49,916 nucleotides of DNA, taken from assembly GCA_015232555.1 (NCBI GenBank), contig JADFZJ010000031.1, positions 1 through 49,916 of the forward strand, written 5' to 3'. The notes below the pieces were generated by a model. It made no database searches. It was not told where the DNA came from and saw nothing but the letters and a program-made list of their open reading frames with translations. Made by a program: the position numbers and the translations under genes. Each line of letters begins with the position of its first letter. The first letter of the stretch is position 1. This document shows, piece after piece, positions 17,720 through 28,588 of the stretch. The stretch comes from Desulfamplus sp. Lineage in GTDB: Bacteria > Desulfobacterota > Desulfobacteria > Desulfobacterales > Desulfobacteraceae.

Positions 17720-17998
17720 TTACGCAAACATCATGCTCTTTTCAAGCTGTGCTATTTTTTCAGGTATCTCTCTTTTTATATTAAAAATTCTTGCTGCAAG
17801 TGCAAGAGACTCTAATCTTTTAGTTACATCTTTAAATCCGTTGACTGTTTTATCAATATCTTTTTGAAATTCACGAAGCCGAGGCGATGAAGACAGCATT
17901 GAGTCTCGCTCCTGCAATGCAGATTTGAGAATCTCATCAATATCTATTGTATTAAAAAGCCCTTTTGACACCTCATCTGATATTGTTTCAGTTGTCAT
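17720..17998 (-). CDS. Small helical protein under a Pho-box-like promoter
   Basis: A 92-residue protein, unrecognised. It is charged and predicted to be almost all helix, with heptad-like stretches at DIDKTVNGFKDVTKRLESLA and REIPEKIAQLEKSM; there is no signal peptide, membrane segment or cysteine. AAGGAG lies 8 bases before the ATG. It has its own tandem 11-bp promoter at its 5' side and a strong terminator at its 3' side, so it is a deliberate single-gene unit. It sits directly downstream of the chemoreceptor gene, whose 3' end carries the promoter. A phosphate-starvation small protein is my inference. Confidence 0.7.
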   Translation of the reverse strand: MTTETISDEVSKGLFNTIDIDEILKSALQERDSMLSSSPRLREFQKDIDKTVNGFKDVTKRLESLALAARIFNIKREIPEKIAQLEKSMMFA

Positions 17999-18081
17999 AA
18001 TTTTATCTCCTTAAATAAATATTCTGTTTCAATTATTATGTCCCGTAGTTATTACAGGCTCTTGTTCTTGATATTTTAAGA

Positions 18082-18127
18082 ATCATAACTTAAGAATATT
18101 AGGATATTATTATGAAAATATTAGTTT
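18082..18127 (-). promoter_or_regulatory. Pho-box-like promoter inside the chemoreceptor 3' end
   Basis: Read on the minus strand: aaactaatatt (18127-18117), ttcataataat (18116-18106), atcctaatatt (18105-18095), a 7-bp gap, then TATGAT (18087-18082). Unit length, core and gap equal those at pstC; the middle unit has ATAA instead of CTAA. The upstream part overlaps the last codons of the chemoreceptor gene, whose stop is at 18110-18112. Confidence 0.55.
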
Positions 18128-19948
18128 TTTATTAGATTGAGCTATAGTTTTAGGTGAATGGCTGGGAGATAGTTGATTTAGTTTCTCTGATGTGTCGTAA
18201 AGCAATTTTGTCAATTGATTAGATATCTCATCTGAATAGATATGAACCTGTTTTGAGAGGTTACGAGTCTCACCAGCAGCATTACTGACCTCTTCAATTG
18301 AAGCTGATACATCTTTGGTGTTTTCCGATGTTTGACCCGCAAGCCCTGCAATATTATCAGTTACCTGTTTCTGTTCATTAACAGCTTTTAAGATGTTTGC
18401 AGTAACATGGTTGAGATCGATTACCTTTTTATCAATATCATTGAGATTTTCTACAAACACAGAACTTGCCTGTTCTATGGCAGCTACTTTTTCCATAACC
18501 TCTTTGGTTGCCTGCTGCGTCTTTATTGAAAGTGCTTTTACCTCACCTGCTACTACAGAAAAACCTTGACCAGTAGAGCCAGCTCGGCTTGCCTCTATGG
18601 TGGCGTTAAGAGCAAGAAGTTTTGTCTGATCAGTTATCTCTCTAATAATTGAGATGATGCCGTTTATATCAACAATAGACTGGTTAAGCTGCTTTATGTT
18701 AGAATGGGACTGGTTATTTTTCTCTATAATTGAATTTACAAGTACATTTTGGTTTAATATTTGAGAGTTTATGTTCTCAACCACAGTCTGAAGATACGTA
18801 GTTGAACGTGATACATTGTCTGTGTGCATTGCAGTATCATTTGCCCTAAGGTGAACACTTTCAGATTGATCGCCTGTAGTTGTAGCAAGCTCATGCAACG
18901 CATCTGCGTAATTGACCATCTGGCGTGCTCTCTCTTCCAAAGTCTGAATCACAGAGTTGATCATTGCAAAAATCTCATCAATTATAATGCTCTCCCGTGC
19001 TTTTCGTTCATTCTCCTCTTTTATCGTTGAGAGTGCCTCCTTAAAATTGACAATAGCACCAGATAAAACTCCAATCTGATCTTTTCTATGACTCCACGGA
19101 ATATCAGGGTTTTTACCTGCTCGTATCTCGTTAATAGTATGTGTAAGATGATAAAGAGGACGTTCAACAATTATCCTTACAAGAATAAACAGTACGACCA
19201 TGTTTGCAAAAATAGCTGTTAAGCCCATTATTATGGTGAATTTACGTTGAGATTCACGTATCTGATATAATTTATGTTCCATTGCATTTATCTGTTCAAC
19301 GTGATCAAGAATCTCATTACGGGTTTTTTCAGCCTCCATAGCTGCATCAGCAACAATTGACCCAAGCTCGGCTATTTTCTGCTGTATTGCATCAGCACTG
19401 CCTGACTCACCACTAATTTTTGCGATAGCTGCTTTTAGCAGTTCAGCGTCAGCTTCACTGTCTTCTGATGCAATAGTAATCCACTCAACCGATTCCTTGA
19501 AATTACCGTCATCATCGAAAAGTCCGTATGATACAGTCAACGCTCCATCGTCTGACTTGATTATAAACTGCCGATTTGACAAATCTCTTCGCTCATTACG
19601 AGAAAAAAATTTGGTGTAAGCATCTCTGCCATCTATGTTATGTTTAGCTGTAACCTTGAAATCCCTGTTGATGGTTTCAACTATTTTAGCGTGCGGGTCA
19701 ATCTGAAAAAAATCGGGCATAGAGAGAAACTGATTCTGGAGCTTAACCAAAGCAGCCCTAAGATTGCTGCTAAGGTTTTCACGAATTTCAAGCACTTGAT
19801 TGACAGTCTGCTCCACAGTCGTGCTTGAGTGCAGATTAAAATAGAGAAGAGCACCTATAAAAATGTTAGATGCAATAGCAACACCTGCTAAAATTTTCAT
19901 TCCCAAAGTAAGCCATCTTCTATTTTGTATCCATTGTATTAAAAACAT
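18110..19948 (-). CDS. Methyl-accepting chemotaxis protein
   Basis: A 612-residue transmembrane receptor. One membrane helix (about 16-38), a periplasmic region to about 235 without a recognisable sensor fold, a second helix (about 238-262), HAMP, then a long signalling coiled coil whose tip is ITDQTKLLALNATIEASRAG followed by GFSVVAGEVKALS. It should couple an extracytoplasmic signal to CheA/CheW; neither is in the window. It begins 29 bp after the EAL-CBS-GGDEF gene with GAGGG before the ATG, so the two are one operon behind a Pho box. No C-terminal CheR-tethering pentapeptide is seen. Confidence 0.9.
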   Translation of the reverse strand: MFLIQWIQNRRWLTLGMKILAGVAIASNIFIGALLYFNLHSSTTVEQTVNQVLEIRENLSSNLRAALVKLQNQFLSMPDFFQIDPHAKIVETINRDFKVTAKHNIDGRDAYTKFFSRNERRDLSNRQFIIKSDDGALTVSYGLFDDDGNFKESVEWITIASEDSEADAELLKAAIAKISGESGSADAIQQKIAELGSIVADAAMEAEKTRNEILDHVEQINAMEHKLYQIRESQRKFTIIMGLTAIFANMVVLFILVRIIVERPLYHLTHTINEIRAGKNPDIPWSHRKDQIGVLSGAIVNFKEALSTIKEENERKARESIIIDEIFAMINSVIQTLEERARQMVNYADALHELATTTGDQSESVHLRANDTAMHTDNVSRSTTYLQTVVENINSQILNQNVLVNSIIEKNNQSHSNIKQLNQSIVDINGIISIIREITDQTKLLALNATIEASRAGSTGQGFSVVAGEVKALSIKTQQATKEVMEKVAAIEQASSVFVENLNDIDKKVIDLNHVTANILKAVNEQKQVTDNIAGLAGQTSENTKDVSASIEEVSNAAGETRNLSKQVHIYSDEISNQLTKLLYDTSEKLNQLSPSHSPKTIAQSNKKLIFS

Positions 19949-19977
19949 ATTGTATCCCTCAATTTAAATATAAGTTA

Positions 19978-21924
19978 CTATCCAACACTCAAAGCACATT
20001 TGCACAAATCTTTATTATCAAACTTATTCAAGCTAATAATATTATTTAATGCAGCAACGCTTTTAATTGGAGTAAAGTTATTTAATGCACCAAGTCCATT
20101 CAATGAACCGACAACGTGCTGCTGGTTTGGCAATAGCTGCTGGCTTAAAAGCTCATCAAGGTGATAAATATTTGTACGATACACATGGTCAACACTCTTT
20201 TTAGCCATGCTTTTAAGAGTGGCTAAACATTTACTAATCTCTTCAGTCAGGTAGATACGCTGACGGTTTGCAGGAATCTCTAAAATGACGATACTGACTG
20301 ACAGCAAATCGAATCGCCTGATTTTCCCATCTCTGTCAGTAGAGACTGTAAATCCGTTGCTGATAGCATCTCTGTCATAGAAACTTTCAACATCTTTTTT
20401 GAATCGTTCAGCCAATTGAAGCATCTCTGCATAAACATTCCCAAAATCCTCATTGTGAATCCCCATGAAAAAATCATCCCCCCCAATATGACCTGAGAAA
20501 CGGTTTAATGTAGCGGCATAGTGTTTTAGGATATCTGCAAAATAGAGGATAACCCTGTCTCCATTTCTAAAACCATATTTGTCGTTATAGGGTTTAAAGT
20601 GGTCAAAATCAAAATAGATGAGAAAATAGTGATCGTCTCTGTTCTGAAGAGCTTGTGAGATATATTCATATATGCGGGTATTTCCGGGAAGTTTGGTTAG
20701 CGGGTTCTGATCTCTTGCTGCTGAAAGGTTTTTTTCGTTCAAAATTTTCAATAGTGCAGGAGCACTCAAGAAACCTGCATATTTCATATCTTCAACAATT
20801 ATAATTCCCTCTATCGCATTGGCATATTGGGAGTAAATTTCAAGAATTTTTTCAACTGGAATATGGACATCAGCAACAGGAAATTTTGTGACAAATCTGC
20901 TCAAATCTTTTCCAAACGCAGGGTTTCTAAGCAGCTCTCTTCCAAATTTTGAATATGTGTAATCTTTAAAGCTGTTTTCCCTTATGATTCCTATTGGTTC
21001 GTCATTTGAATTAACTACAGGGAAAAAAGTATTATTCTTTTGCTCTCTGAACTTCTCACATACGGAAAGGGCATCATTGGATTGTGGAATCGGCTCGATA
21101 TGTTCCATTTCAGCACTGATAAGCCATTGATCTTTAGATGCTTTTCTCTTATCACGTTTGTTGAGAAGATGGATATGCTCATAATAGAATATAAGATTGC
21201 CAATATCTGTCTGAGGTCTCTGTATCAGGTAGCCTTGAACTAAATCGCATCCGAGATCTCGTGATATAAAATATTCACTTTCGGTCTCAACCCCCTCTGC
21301 AATAACAACAATTCCAAGCAGATGGGCAATATTGACAATGTTGGATACAAAAAGTCTTTTTTTCGTATCTTTCTCAATATCTTGGATAAAAAAACGGTCA
21401 ATTTTTATAAACTCTGGCTCTGCATAGTATAGCATCTGAAAACCTGAAAAACCGACTCCATAGTCGTCCATTGCAATATTAAAACCTTGAGAGCGGTATG
21501 TTTTTAATACTTTTGCAACCTCTCTTGGATTTGCAAATTCATATTTTTCAGACAACTCAAAGCAGATGGTGTCTTTGGGCAACTGGTGCTGCTCTAAAAT
21601 TTTTGATGTATTGCCAAACTCATAATCTCCAGACTCTAAAATACGACTATCAAGATTAAAAAAAAGTTTTGCAGGCTGCTCGTTTACCAGCAGGGAAAAT
21701 TTTTCAATAGCTTTTCTACGAAGAGTCATATCAATGTTATGGAGCATTTTATCACAATATGCCTCATTGAAGAAGCTGTCGATAGTCTCAAAACCAGCAT
21801 CTTTGTAATTGCGTAAAAGTGCCTCATAACCATAACAGACGCCTGTATGGATATTTACAATCGGCTGAAATGCAAAATCAATTTTTGAAATTCTATCTAA
21901 CCATTTACTATCATTCAATACCAT
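19978..21924 (-). CDS. EAL-CBS-GGDEF cyclic di-GMP protein
   Basis: A 648-residue soluble protein. The N-terminal EAL domain keeps YEALLR (E34-L36), ELSEKY, AMDDYGVGFSG, IKIDRF and EGVETESEY, so phosphodiesterase activity is plausible. Two CBS repeats fill roughly 255-395. The C-terminal GGDEF domain reads GGDDF (481-485), which departs from GG(D/E)EF and may be inactive or regulatory. An odd tail of about 40 residues repeats Leu-Asn motifs (ALNNF, ALNNI, SLNKF). The ATG at 21922-21924 has AGGAG five bases upstream. It leads the chemoreceptor gene and stands behind a Pho box. Confidence 0.9.
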   Translation of the reverse strand: MVLNDSKWLDRISKIDFAFQPIVNIHTGVCYGYEALLRNYKDAGFETIDSFFNEAYCDKMLHNIDMTLRRKAIEKFSLLVNEQPAKLFFNLDSRILESGDYEFGNTSKILEQHQLPKDTICFELSEKYEFANPREVAKVLKTYRSQGFNIAMDDYGVGFSGFQMLYYAEPEFIKIDRFFIQDIEKDTKKRLFVSNIVNIAHLLGIVVIAEGVETESEYFISRDLGCDLVQGYLIQRPQTDIGNLIFYYEHIHLLNKRDKRKASKDQWLISAEMEHIEPIPQSNDALSVCEKFREQKNNTFFPVVNSNDEPIGIIRENSFKDYTYSKFGRELLRNPAFGKDLSRFVTKFPVADVHIPVEKILEIYSQYANAIEGIIIVEDMKYAGFLSAPALLKILNEKNLSAARDQNPLTKLPGNTRIYEYISQALQNRDDHYFLIYFDFDHFKPYNDKYGFRNGDRVILYFADILKHYAATLNRFSGHIGGDDFFMGIHNEDFGNVYAEMLQLAERFKKDVESFYDRDAISNGFTVSTDRDGKIRRFDLLSVSIVILEIPANRQRIYLTEEISKCLATLKSMAKKSVDHVYRTNIYHLDELLSQQLLPNQQHVVGSLNGLGALNNFTPIKSVAALNNIISLNKFDNKDLCKCALSVG

Positions 21925-21985
21925 AATCACTCCTATTGTCAGACTGTCAGAGTTTCAACTTGAACACCCCAACTTCAAGTTTTGC

Positions 21986-22031
21986 ACCATAAACCACCAA
22001 CATTAGGAAAGTATTAGATTCGTGTTAGATT
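21986..22031 (-). promoter_or_regulatory. Pho-box promoter of the EAL-CBS-GGDEF/chemoreceptor operon
   Basis: Read on the minus strand: aatctaacacg (22031-22021), aatctaatact (22020-22010), ttcctaatgtt (22009-21999), a 7-bp gap, then TATGGT (21991-21986). All three units carry CTAA and match the pstC arrangement in length and spacing. The start codon follows about 60 bases downstream. Confidence 0.68.
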
Positions 22032-22075
22032 TTTATTAAAATAAAAAGGTTACATTAACGATAGAGTCCCTTATC

Positions 22076-22872
22076 TCACTGTGCATGAACCTTTCCTGCC
22101 CCTTTTACAAGAGATAAGTTATTTTTGATAATAAACCAGTTATAGTCAAAACCTTTATTAATAAAAATATCTTTAACATAGTTAAATTCAGCAAACGAGT
22201 CAGGATAGACGGCAAATGTTATAAACTCTTTTGCTGGATTGATGTTTAAGACTGCCTGTTGAATTTTCCCGCTTAGTTCAGCCCTGTTTTCTATCACCTG
22301 CCCCCTGCCTGATATAAGTTCAATGGTTGTTATATTTTGGTATTCTCTTATAAATATATCTGAAGTGTCGTATCCTCTGACGCTGTTGCCCCACTCATCA
22401 GACAAGAGGTTAGTAATTGAATATGCTATGTTGGTAATGGCGTAAAATCTGCCGTGCTTTATAGCTATAAATACAGGTGATTTATTCGTTGGATGAAGTT
22501 TTGGCATCCTAAGTTTTCTCGTCTGCAATTTCTTAGATGAGGCAATGCTCTTATTAAGACGTTCAATATCTTTTTCTATAGTTTTGATATTTTTTTTTAA
22601 TGATTCAATACCATCAAAATTTTTTCTAATACGCTTTTCAAGATGCTCTTGCTCATCTTTCAGAGAGAGATTGAGTCTTACCTTTTCAATCTTTTTATAG
22701 AGGTCAGTTTTAGGCGTATGAAATTGGGTATTAATATCTGATTGTGTGGTTATCTCGATTGATTGGGAGAGGATGGAGAGAAGAAGAGCAATAAAGACAA
22801 TACCGCCAAATGTATTACACATTGTGTCAAGAAGAAGTTCAAAGCTGCCCAAATCATCATTACGTCTGCTTC

Positions 22873-22876
<4 letters not shown>
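22076..22876 (-). CDS. MotB/ExbD-like single-pass protein with coiled coil (second of a pair)
   Basis: A 266-residue protein: a short cytoplasmic start, SFELLLDTMCNTFGG leading into one membrane helix (about 22-38), a periplasmic coiled coil (about 50-115) and a C-terminal alpha/beta domain. D17 at the mouth of the helix is where MotB, ExbD and TolR keep the proton-carrying aspartate. The MCNTFGG sequence is a recurrent signature of paired ExbD-like proteins. No MotA/ExbB/TolQ partner is visible. The start overlaps the stop of the preceding gene in ATGA, so the two are co-translated. Function unknown; a force-transducing or gating subunit is inference. Confidence 0.6.
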
Positions 22877-25709
<2,833 letters not shown>

Positions 25710-25711
25710 TT

Positions 25712-25750
25712 AAAACAAAACCCCCCTTCCATGAGTAATGGCAAGGGGGG
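25712..25750 (-). terminator. Rho-independent terminator
   Basis: On the minus strand CCCCCCTT pairs with AAGGGGGG across a 14-base loop and is followed by TTTTGTTTTA. It ends the transcript of the 104-residue gene and separates it from fadH. Confidence 0.88.
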
Positions 25751-25771
25751 AGCAAATAGAAGGTGGAAAAT

Positions 25772-26086
25772 TTATTTAGGTATTATATCAGACTCAAGCT
25801 GTTTTGCAATCTGCAATGCACTATTTAGAGCATCATTGATTATAAAAAGTTGAATTTTAAGCGTTTTTAATGATGCGGGGGTGGTTGTAATTTTCTCATT
25901 GCTTGATAATACTTTTGCAAGATCTTGTGATTTTTCGGAAAATTGAATCAGTTTTCTGCTGAACTCATTTACCTCTTTTGCCCATTTAGCTCTCTCTTCA
26001 GATGAAAATTCAATTTTCGTATTACCTGTCCCTTTGATAAGATCATCCAGTTTATAATCTTCAGGGTTTGCTATAATTTCATACAT
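25772..26086 (-). CDS. Small helical protein of unknown function
   Basis: A 104-residue soluble protein, unrecognised. Apart from an N-terminal MYEIIANPEDYKLDDL it is predicted as three amphipathic helices (WAKEVNEFSRKLIQFSEKSQ, then LKTLKIQLFIINDALNSALQ), no cysteine and no membrane segment. It recalls the 92-residue gene at 17720 in size and helix content, but I see no clear sequence match. AAGGAG stands 9 bases before the ATG. It has its own sigma-70-type promoter and a strong terminator, so it is a single-gene unit that is probably well expressed. Confidence 0.6.
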   Translation of the reverse strand: MYEIIANPEDYKLDDLIKGTGNTKIEFSSEERAKWAKEVNEFSRKLIQFSEKSQDLAKVLSSNEKITTTPASLKTLKIQLFIINDALNSALQIAKQLESDIIPK

Positions 26087-26171
26087 TATGATCACTCCTT
26101 ATTTTAGATGTTTATATGCGGTTAGCAGATTAATTATTTAAATCAGTTAGTTACCCTACACTTACAATTGA

Positions 26172-26200
26172 ATTTTATTGAAATTAGTTTAACAAGTCAA
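26172..26200 (-). promoter_or_regulatory. Sigma-70-type promoter of the 104-residue gene
   Basis: On the minus strand TTGACT (26200-26195), a 17-bp spacer and TAAAAT (26177-26172) form a near-consensus promoter about 85 bases before the start at 26086. Confidence 0.6.
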
Positions 26201-26284
26201 GATTGAATATGTGGTATGAAAATTCTCATTTTGAAATCTTAATATCAATACTATACTGGCTTAAAGCCTGTTTAAAACTTCTCG

Positions 26285-26800
26285 CTACTTTGGAACAATA
26301 ATATTTTCAAGAATAAGACAGAAAAATGAGTCAAACGATAATATATTTTTACTTTGAGAAGTTTTATCTTGAGAAGATTTGCTTTGAGAAGAGATAGCAG
26401 AATTAGAAAATATAGTTTTATCTGACAAAAAGAGCCATCCAAGATGTTGACGGCATCTGAGACATCCTGCAATCTGCCAATTATAGCCATGAAACCATGA
26501 AAATTCAGCATAAGAAACAGTTTCAACAATACATCCGTCACACCTTTTAAAACAGCCTGTTTCAAAAGCAATACCATGAGGATTGACAAAAACGTGCTGA
26601 TGAGAACCGTTTACAGATATGATCTGATTTACATCTGTGATTGTGTTGCTGCAAAAAGCACATATAATAACCTTTTTTTTCTGGCTCTCTGGCTCTTCAA
26701 TAGATTTCTCTCTCTGTTTGTCCATCAAATAGGTATAAGAAGAGTCAGACGGAACAGATTTTAAAAAATTCAACACTATATTGTAATCAGCTATTTTCAT
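26285..26800 (-). CDS. Bacterial cereblon-type CULT domain protein
   Basis: A 171-residue protein with a central CULT domain (about 44-126). The zinc ligands are C47, C50 (CAFC) and C113, C116 (CLRC). The ligand cage is W102, W108 (SWFHGYNW) and W122 (HLGWLF). All seven positions equal those I recall for the structurally known Magnetospirillum protein MsCI4 with a constant offset of 23. In cereblon this pocket binds thalidomide-type glutarimides and C-terminal cyclic imide marks on proteins; the bacterial role is open. The N-terminal 40 residues and a Ser/Lys-rich C-terminal tail (from about 131) lie outside the domain. AGAAGG precedes the ATG. Confidence 0.85.
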   Translation of the reverse strand: MKIADYNIVLNFLKSVPSDSSYTYLMDKQREKSIEEPESQKKKVIICAFCSNTITDVNQIISVNGSHQHVFVNPHGIAFETGCFKRCDGCIVETVSYAEFSWFHGYNWQIAGCLRCRQHLGWLFLSDKTIFSNSAISSQSKSSQDKTSQSKNILSFDSFFCLILENIIVPK

Positions 26801-26865
26801 ATCTGCCTTCTCTTATAGATTGCTCTCCATCATTGGGCGTGGGTCAAAATATATTTATTATATTT

Positions 26866-27588
26866 TCATAGTCGCTCTTTTTCTATAAAATAGATTGTAG
26901 CACCAACTGGAGCAAAAGATAGAAATAAAATATTTATCCACGGAATAAGAAAGCAGAGACCAAACCCCACATGAAACAAGATGTTTTTTCTTAAGAAATC
27001 GAATCGTTGAGAGAAAGGCAGCATTCTTCTTGCAGGCACAAGGTCTGTGTTATCCCATGCAAGAAATACAGCAGCCACAACAGACGATGCAACCGCGACA
27101 AAAGGTCCAAAGGGTGTTAAAAATCCAAGCCCCATAATCGACAGCATCAAAACAACTGGAATTATAGCTCTTGGAATCTCTTGCCTTACCAGATAAAGAA
27201 ATAGCCTGAAAAAAGAGATGTTTGAATCTTCGCTTCCAGCACCTTGCCCCTTAACAATTGATTCAGTAACTCTTGACATGTAGTCCATAACAAATACAGA
27301 AAAAAGCAACTGTGCAACTATATATGAAAAAAGCCCAGAAACCGCTGCAAGAAAAATAGATAGAATCCACGAGGCTATTTTCCATAGAAATACAAGCCAG
27401 CCTGCTTCTGGTCTTGTCCAGAGTATATTCAAAATTTCTTGATGCCACATAAGCACAAGCCCTGAACACAAAATGGTCAACATGACAACTACTACAAGTC
27501 TTAACATACCAAGAAAAAAGAGCTTAGGAGTTGTTAATCCCATAATAAGCCCCCGTAAGTTATACATAAATCCACTAATCAAATTCAT
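26866..27588 (-). CDS. EI24/CysZ-like membrane protein
   Basis: A 240-residue protein with four to six hydrophobic segments and the EI24 pattern, including FLRKNILFHVGFGLCFLIPW followed by INILFLSFAPVGATIYF. CysZ of this superfamily takes up sulfate, but EI24 proteins are broader and the substrate here is not known. The ATG at 27586-27588 has GGAGGG just upstream; an in-frame codon 32 positions earlier lacks such a site. It stands alone between the CULT gene and a divergently arranged repeat region. Confidence 0.7.
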   Translation of the reverse strand: MNLISGFMYNLRGLIMGLTTPKLFFLGMLRLVVVVMLTILCSGLVLMWHQEILNILWTRPEAGWLVFLWKIASWILSIFLAAVSGLFSYIVAQLLFSVFVMDYMSRVTESIVKGQGAGSEDSNISFFRLFLYLVRQEIPRAIIPVVLMLSIMGLGFLTPFGPFVAVASSVVAAVFLAWDNTDLVPARRMLPFSQRFDFLRKNILFHVGFGLCFLIPWINILFLSFAPVGATIYFIEKERL

Positions 27589-27693
27589 TATATTTCCCTC
27601 CAGCATTACAAATCTATATCTATCATTAAACTCAATATATTCAAAAAAGTTGAGTTGGCTTTTACCATTTATGAGTATTAGCATTATACTATC

Positions 27694-27760
27694 AAAAAAA
27701 AGATTTTCAACTTATGAACAGTTTTATCATGGAAAAAGATTTGTGAAACCTATTATATAG
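27694..27760 (+). repeat. Diverged copy of the aminotransferase leader and first codons
   Basis: This stretch matches 41906-41973 over about 65 bases with few differences. Both hold a run of A, then TTTT-AACTTATGAACA, TTTTATCATGGA and AAAGATT, a GTG, and CCTATTATRTAGA. At 41957 the GTG opens the class IV aminotransferase gene; here a one-base loss shifts the frame, which stops after five codons. It is a relic or a duplicated leader. Confidence 0.6.
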
Positions 27761-27795
27761 AGTAATAGGCATAATCAATGAACAAAAGCTGATAT

Positions 27796-28536
27796 TCAGG
27801 AAGAGTAGTATTTGTTATAAAAAAGAGAGGTATCAAGATGGTTATTGAACAAGCGTTTGATAAGATACTGCATAAACAGTGATATAATCATAATACTATT
27901 TTTTAATCCTAATCGCTGCCAGCGTCTTGCAGATACACAAGCCCTGCCTAATAAAAAGACCTGACCTCCAAAAGAGTTCATTCTGATGGAGAACTCAACA
28001 TCCTCCATCAGAGGCATATCAGGAAACATATCATAAAGCACTACTGGTTCACGGCGAAAAAACTGCACCTGATCTCCAAAACTTATACTAAAAAAAATGG
28101 CTCTTGCATCATTTAAAAATTCGATTATACGCAGCTTAAATCCTGCACCATTTTTAAACCTGCATCCAACTGCACCGCCGATTACAGAAGGTCTTGAATT
28201 TAGAGCAGTTATCATTCGGCTAAATAACTTAGAAGGAACACCAGTGTCTGCATGAACAACAGCTACAACATCTCCTGATGCTTGCATTATTCCAGCTTTT
28301 ATCTGCCCTCCCCTGCCGCCTCCTGCATAGTATGGTTTATCATGCACCAACACAGTTGCACCTGCTCGTTGTGCAAGCTCTACTGTTCTATCCTCTGACC
28401 CCCCATCTACGACAATAACCTCATAGACATGGGGGGAATAGAGAATTTTTGAAACAGATGCGTATATATTTTTCTCTTCATTCAGAGCTGGAAGAACAAC
28501 TGAAATCGTATGACAGGATTTCCAATTAACCGGCAT
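27796..28536 (-). CDS. Glycosyltransferase family 2, TIGR04283-like
   Basis: A 246-residue GT-A enzyme: ISVVLPALNEEKNI, VIVVDGGSEDRT, GRGGQIKAG, VVHADTGVP (the DxD-equivalent) and PLMEDVEFSIRM. These are the hallmarks of the rSAM/selenodomain-associated transferase 2 group. The acceptor is unknown. A hydrophobic C-terminal segment may anchor it to the membrane. I start at the ATG at 28536, preceded by AGGTG; an upstream TTG is possible. It follows the four-domain rhodanese gene, repeating the rhodanese-glycosyltransferase association of the cluster at 38731-41142. Confidence 0.75.
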   Translation of the reverse strand: MPVNWKSCHTISVVLPALNEEKNIYASVSKILYSPHVYEVIVVDGGSEDRTVELAQRAGATVLVHDKPYYAGGGRGGQIKAGIMQASGDVVAVVHADTGVPSKLFSRMITALNSRPSVIGGAVGCRFKNGAGFKLRIIEFLNDARAIFFSISFGDQVQFFRREPVVLYDMFPDMPLMEDVEFSIRMNSFGGQVFLLGRACVSARRWQRLGLKNSIMIISLFMQYLIKRLFNNHLDTSLFYNKYYSS

Positions 28537-28588
28537 TTGTCGATTACACCTGATTAAAGAGATGCACTTAAAAAAATTCAATTTAAAA

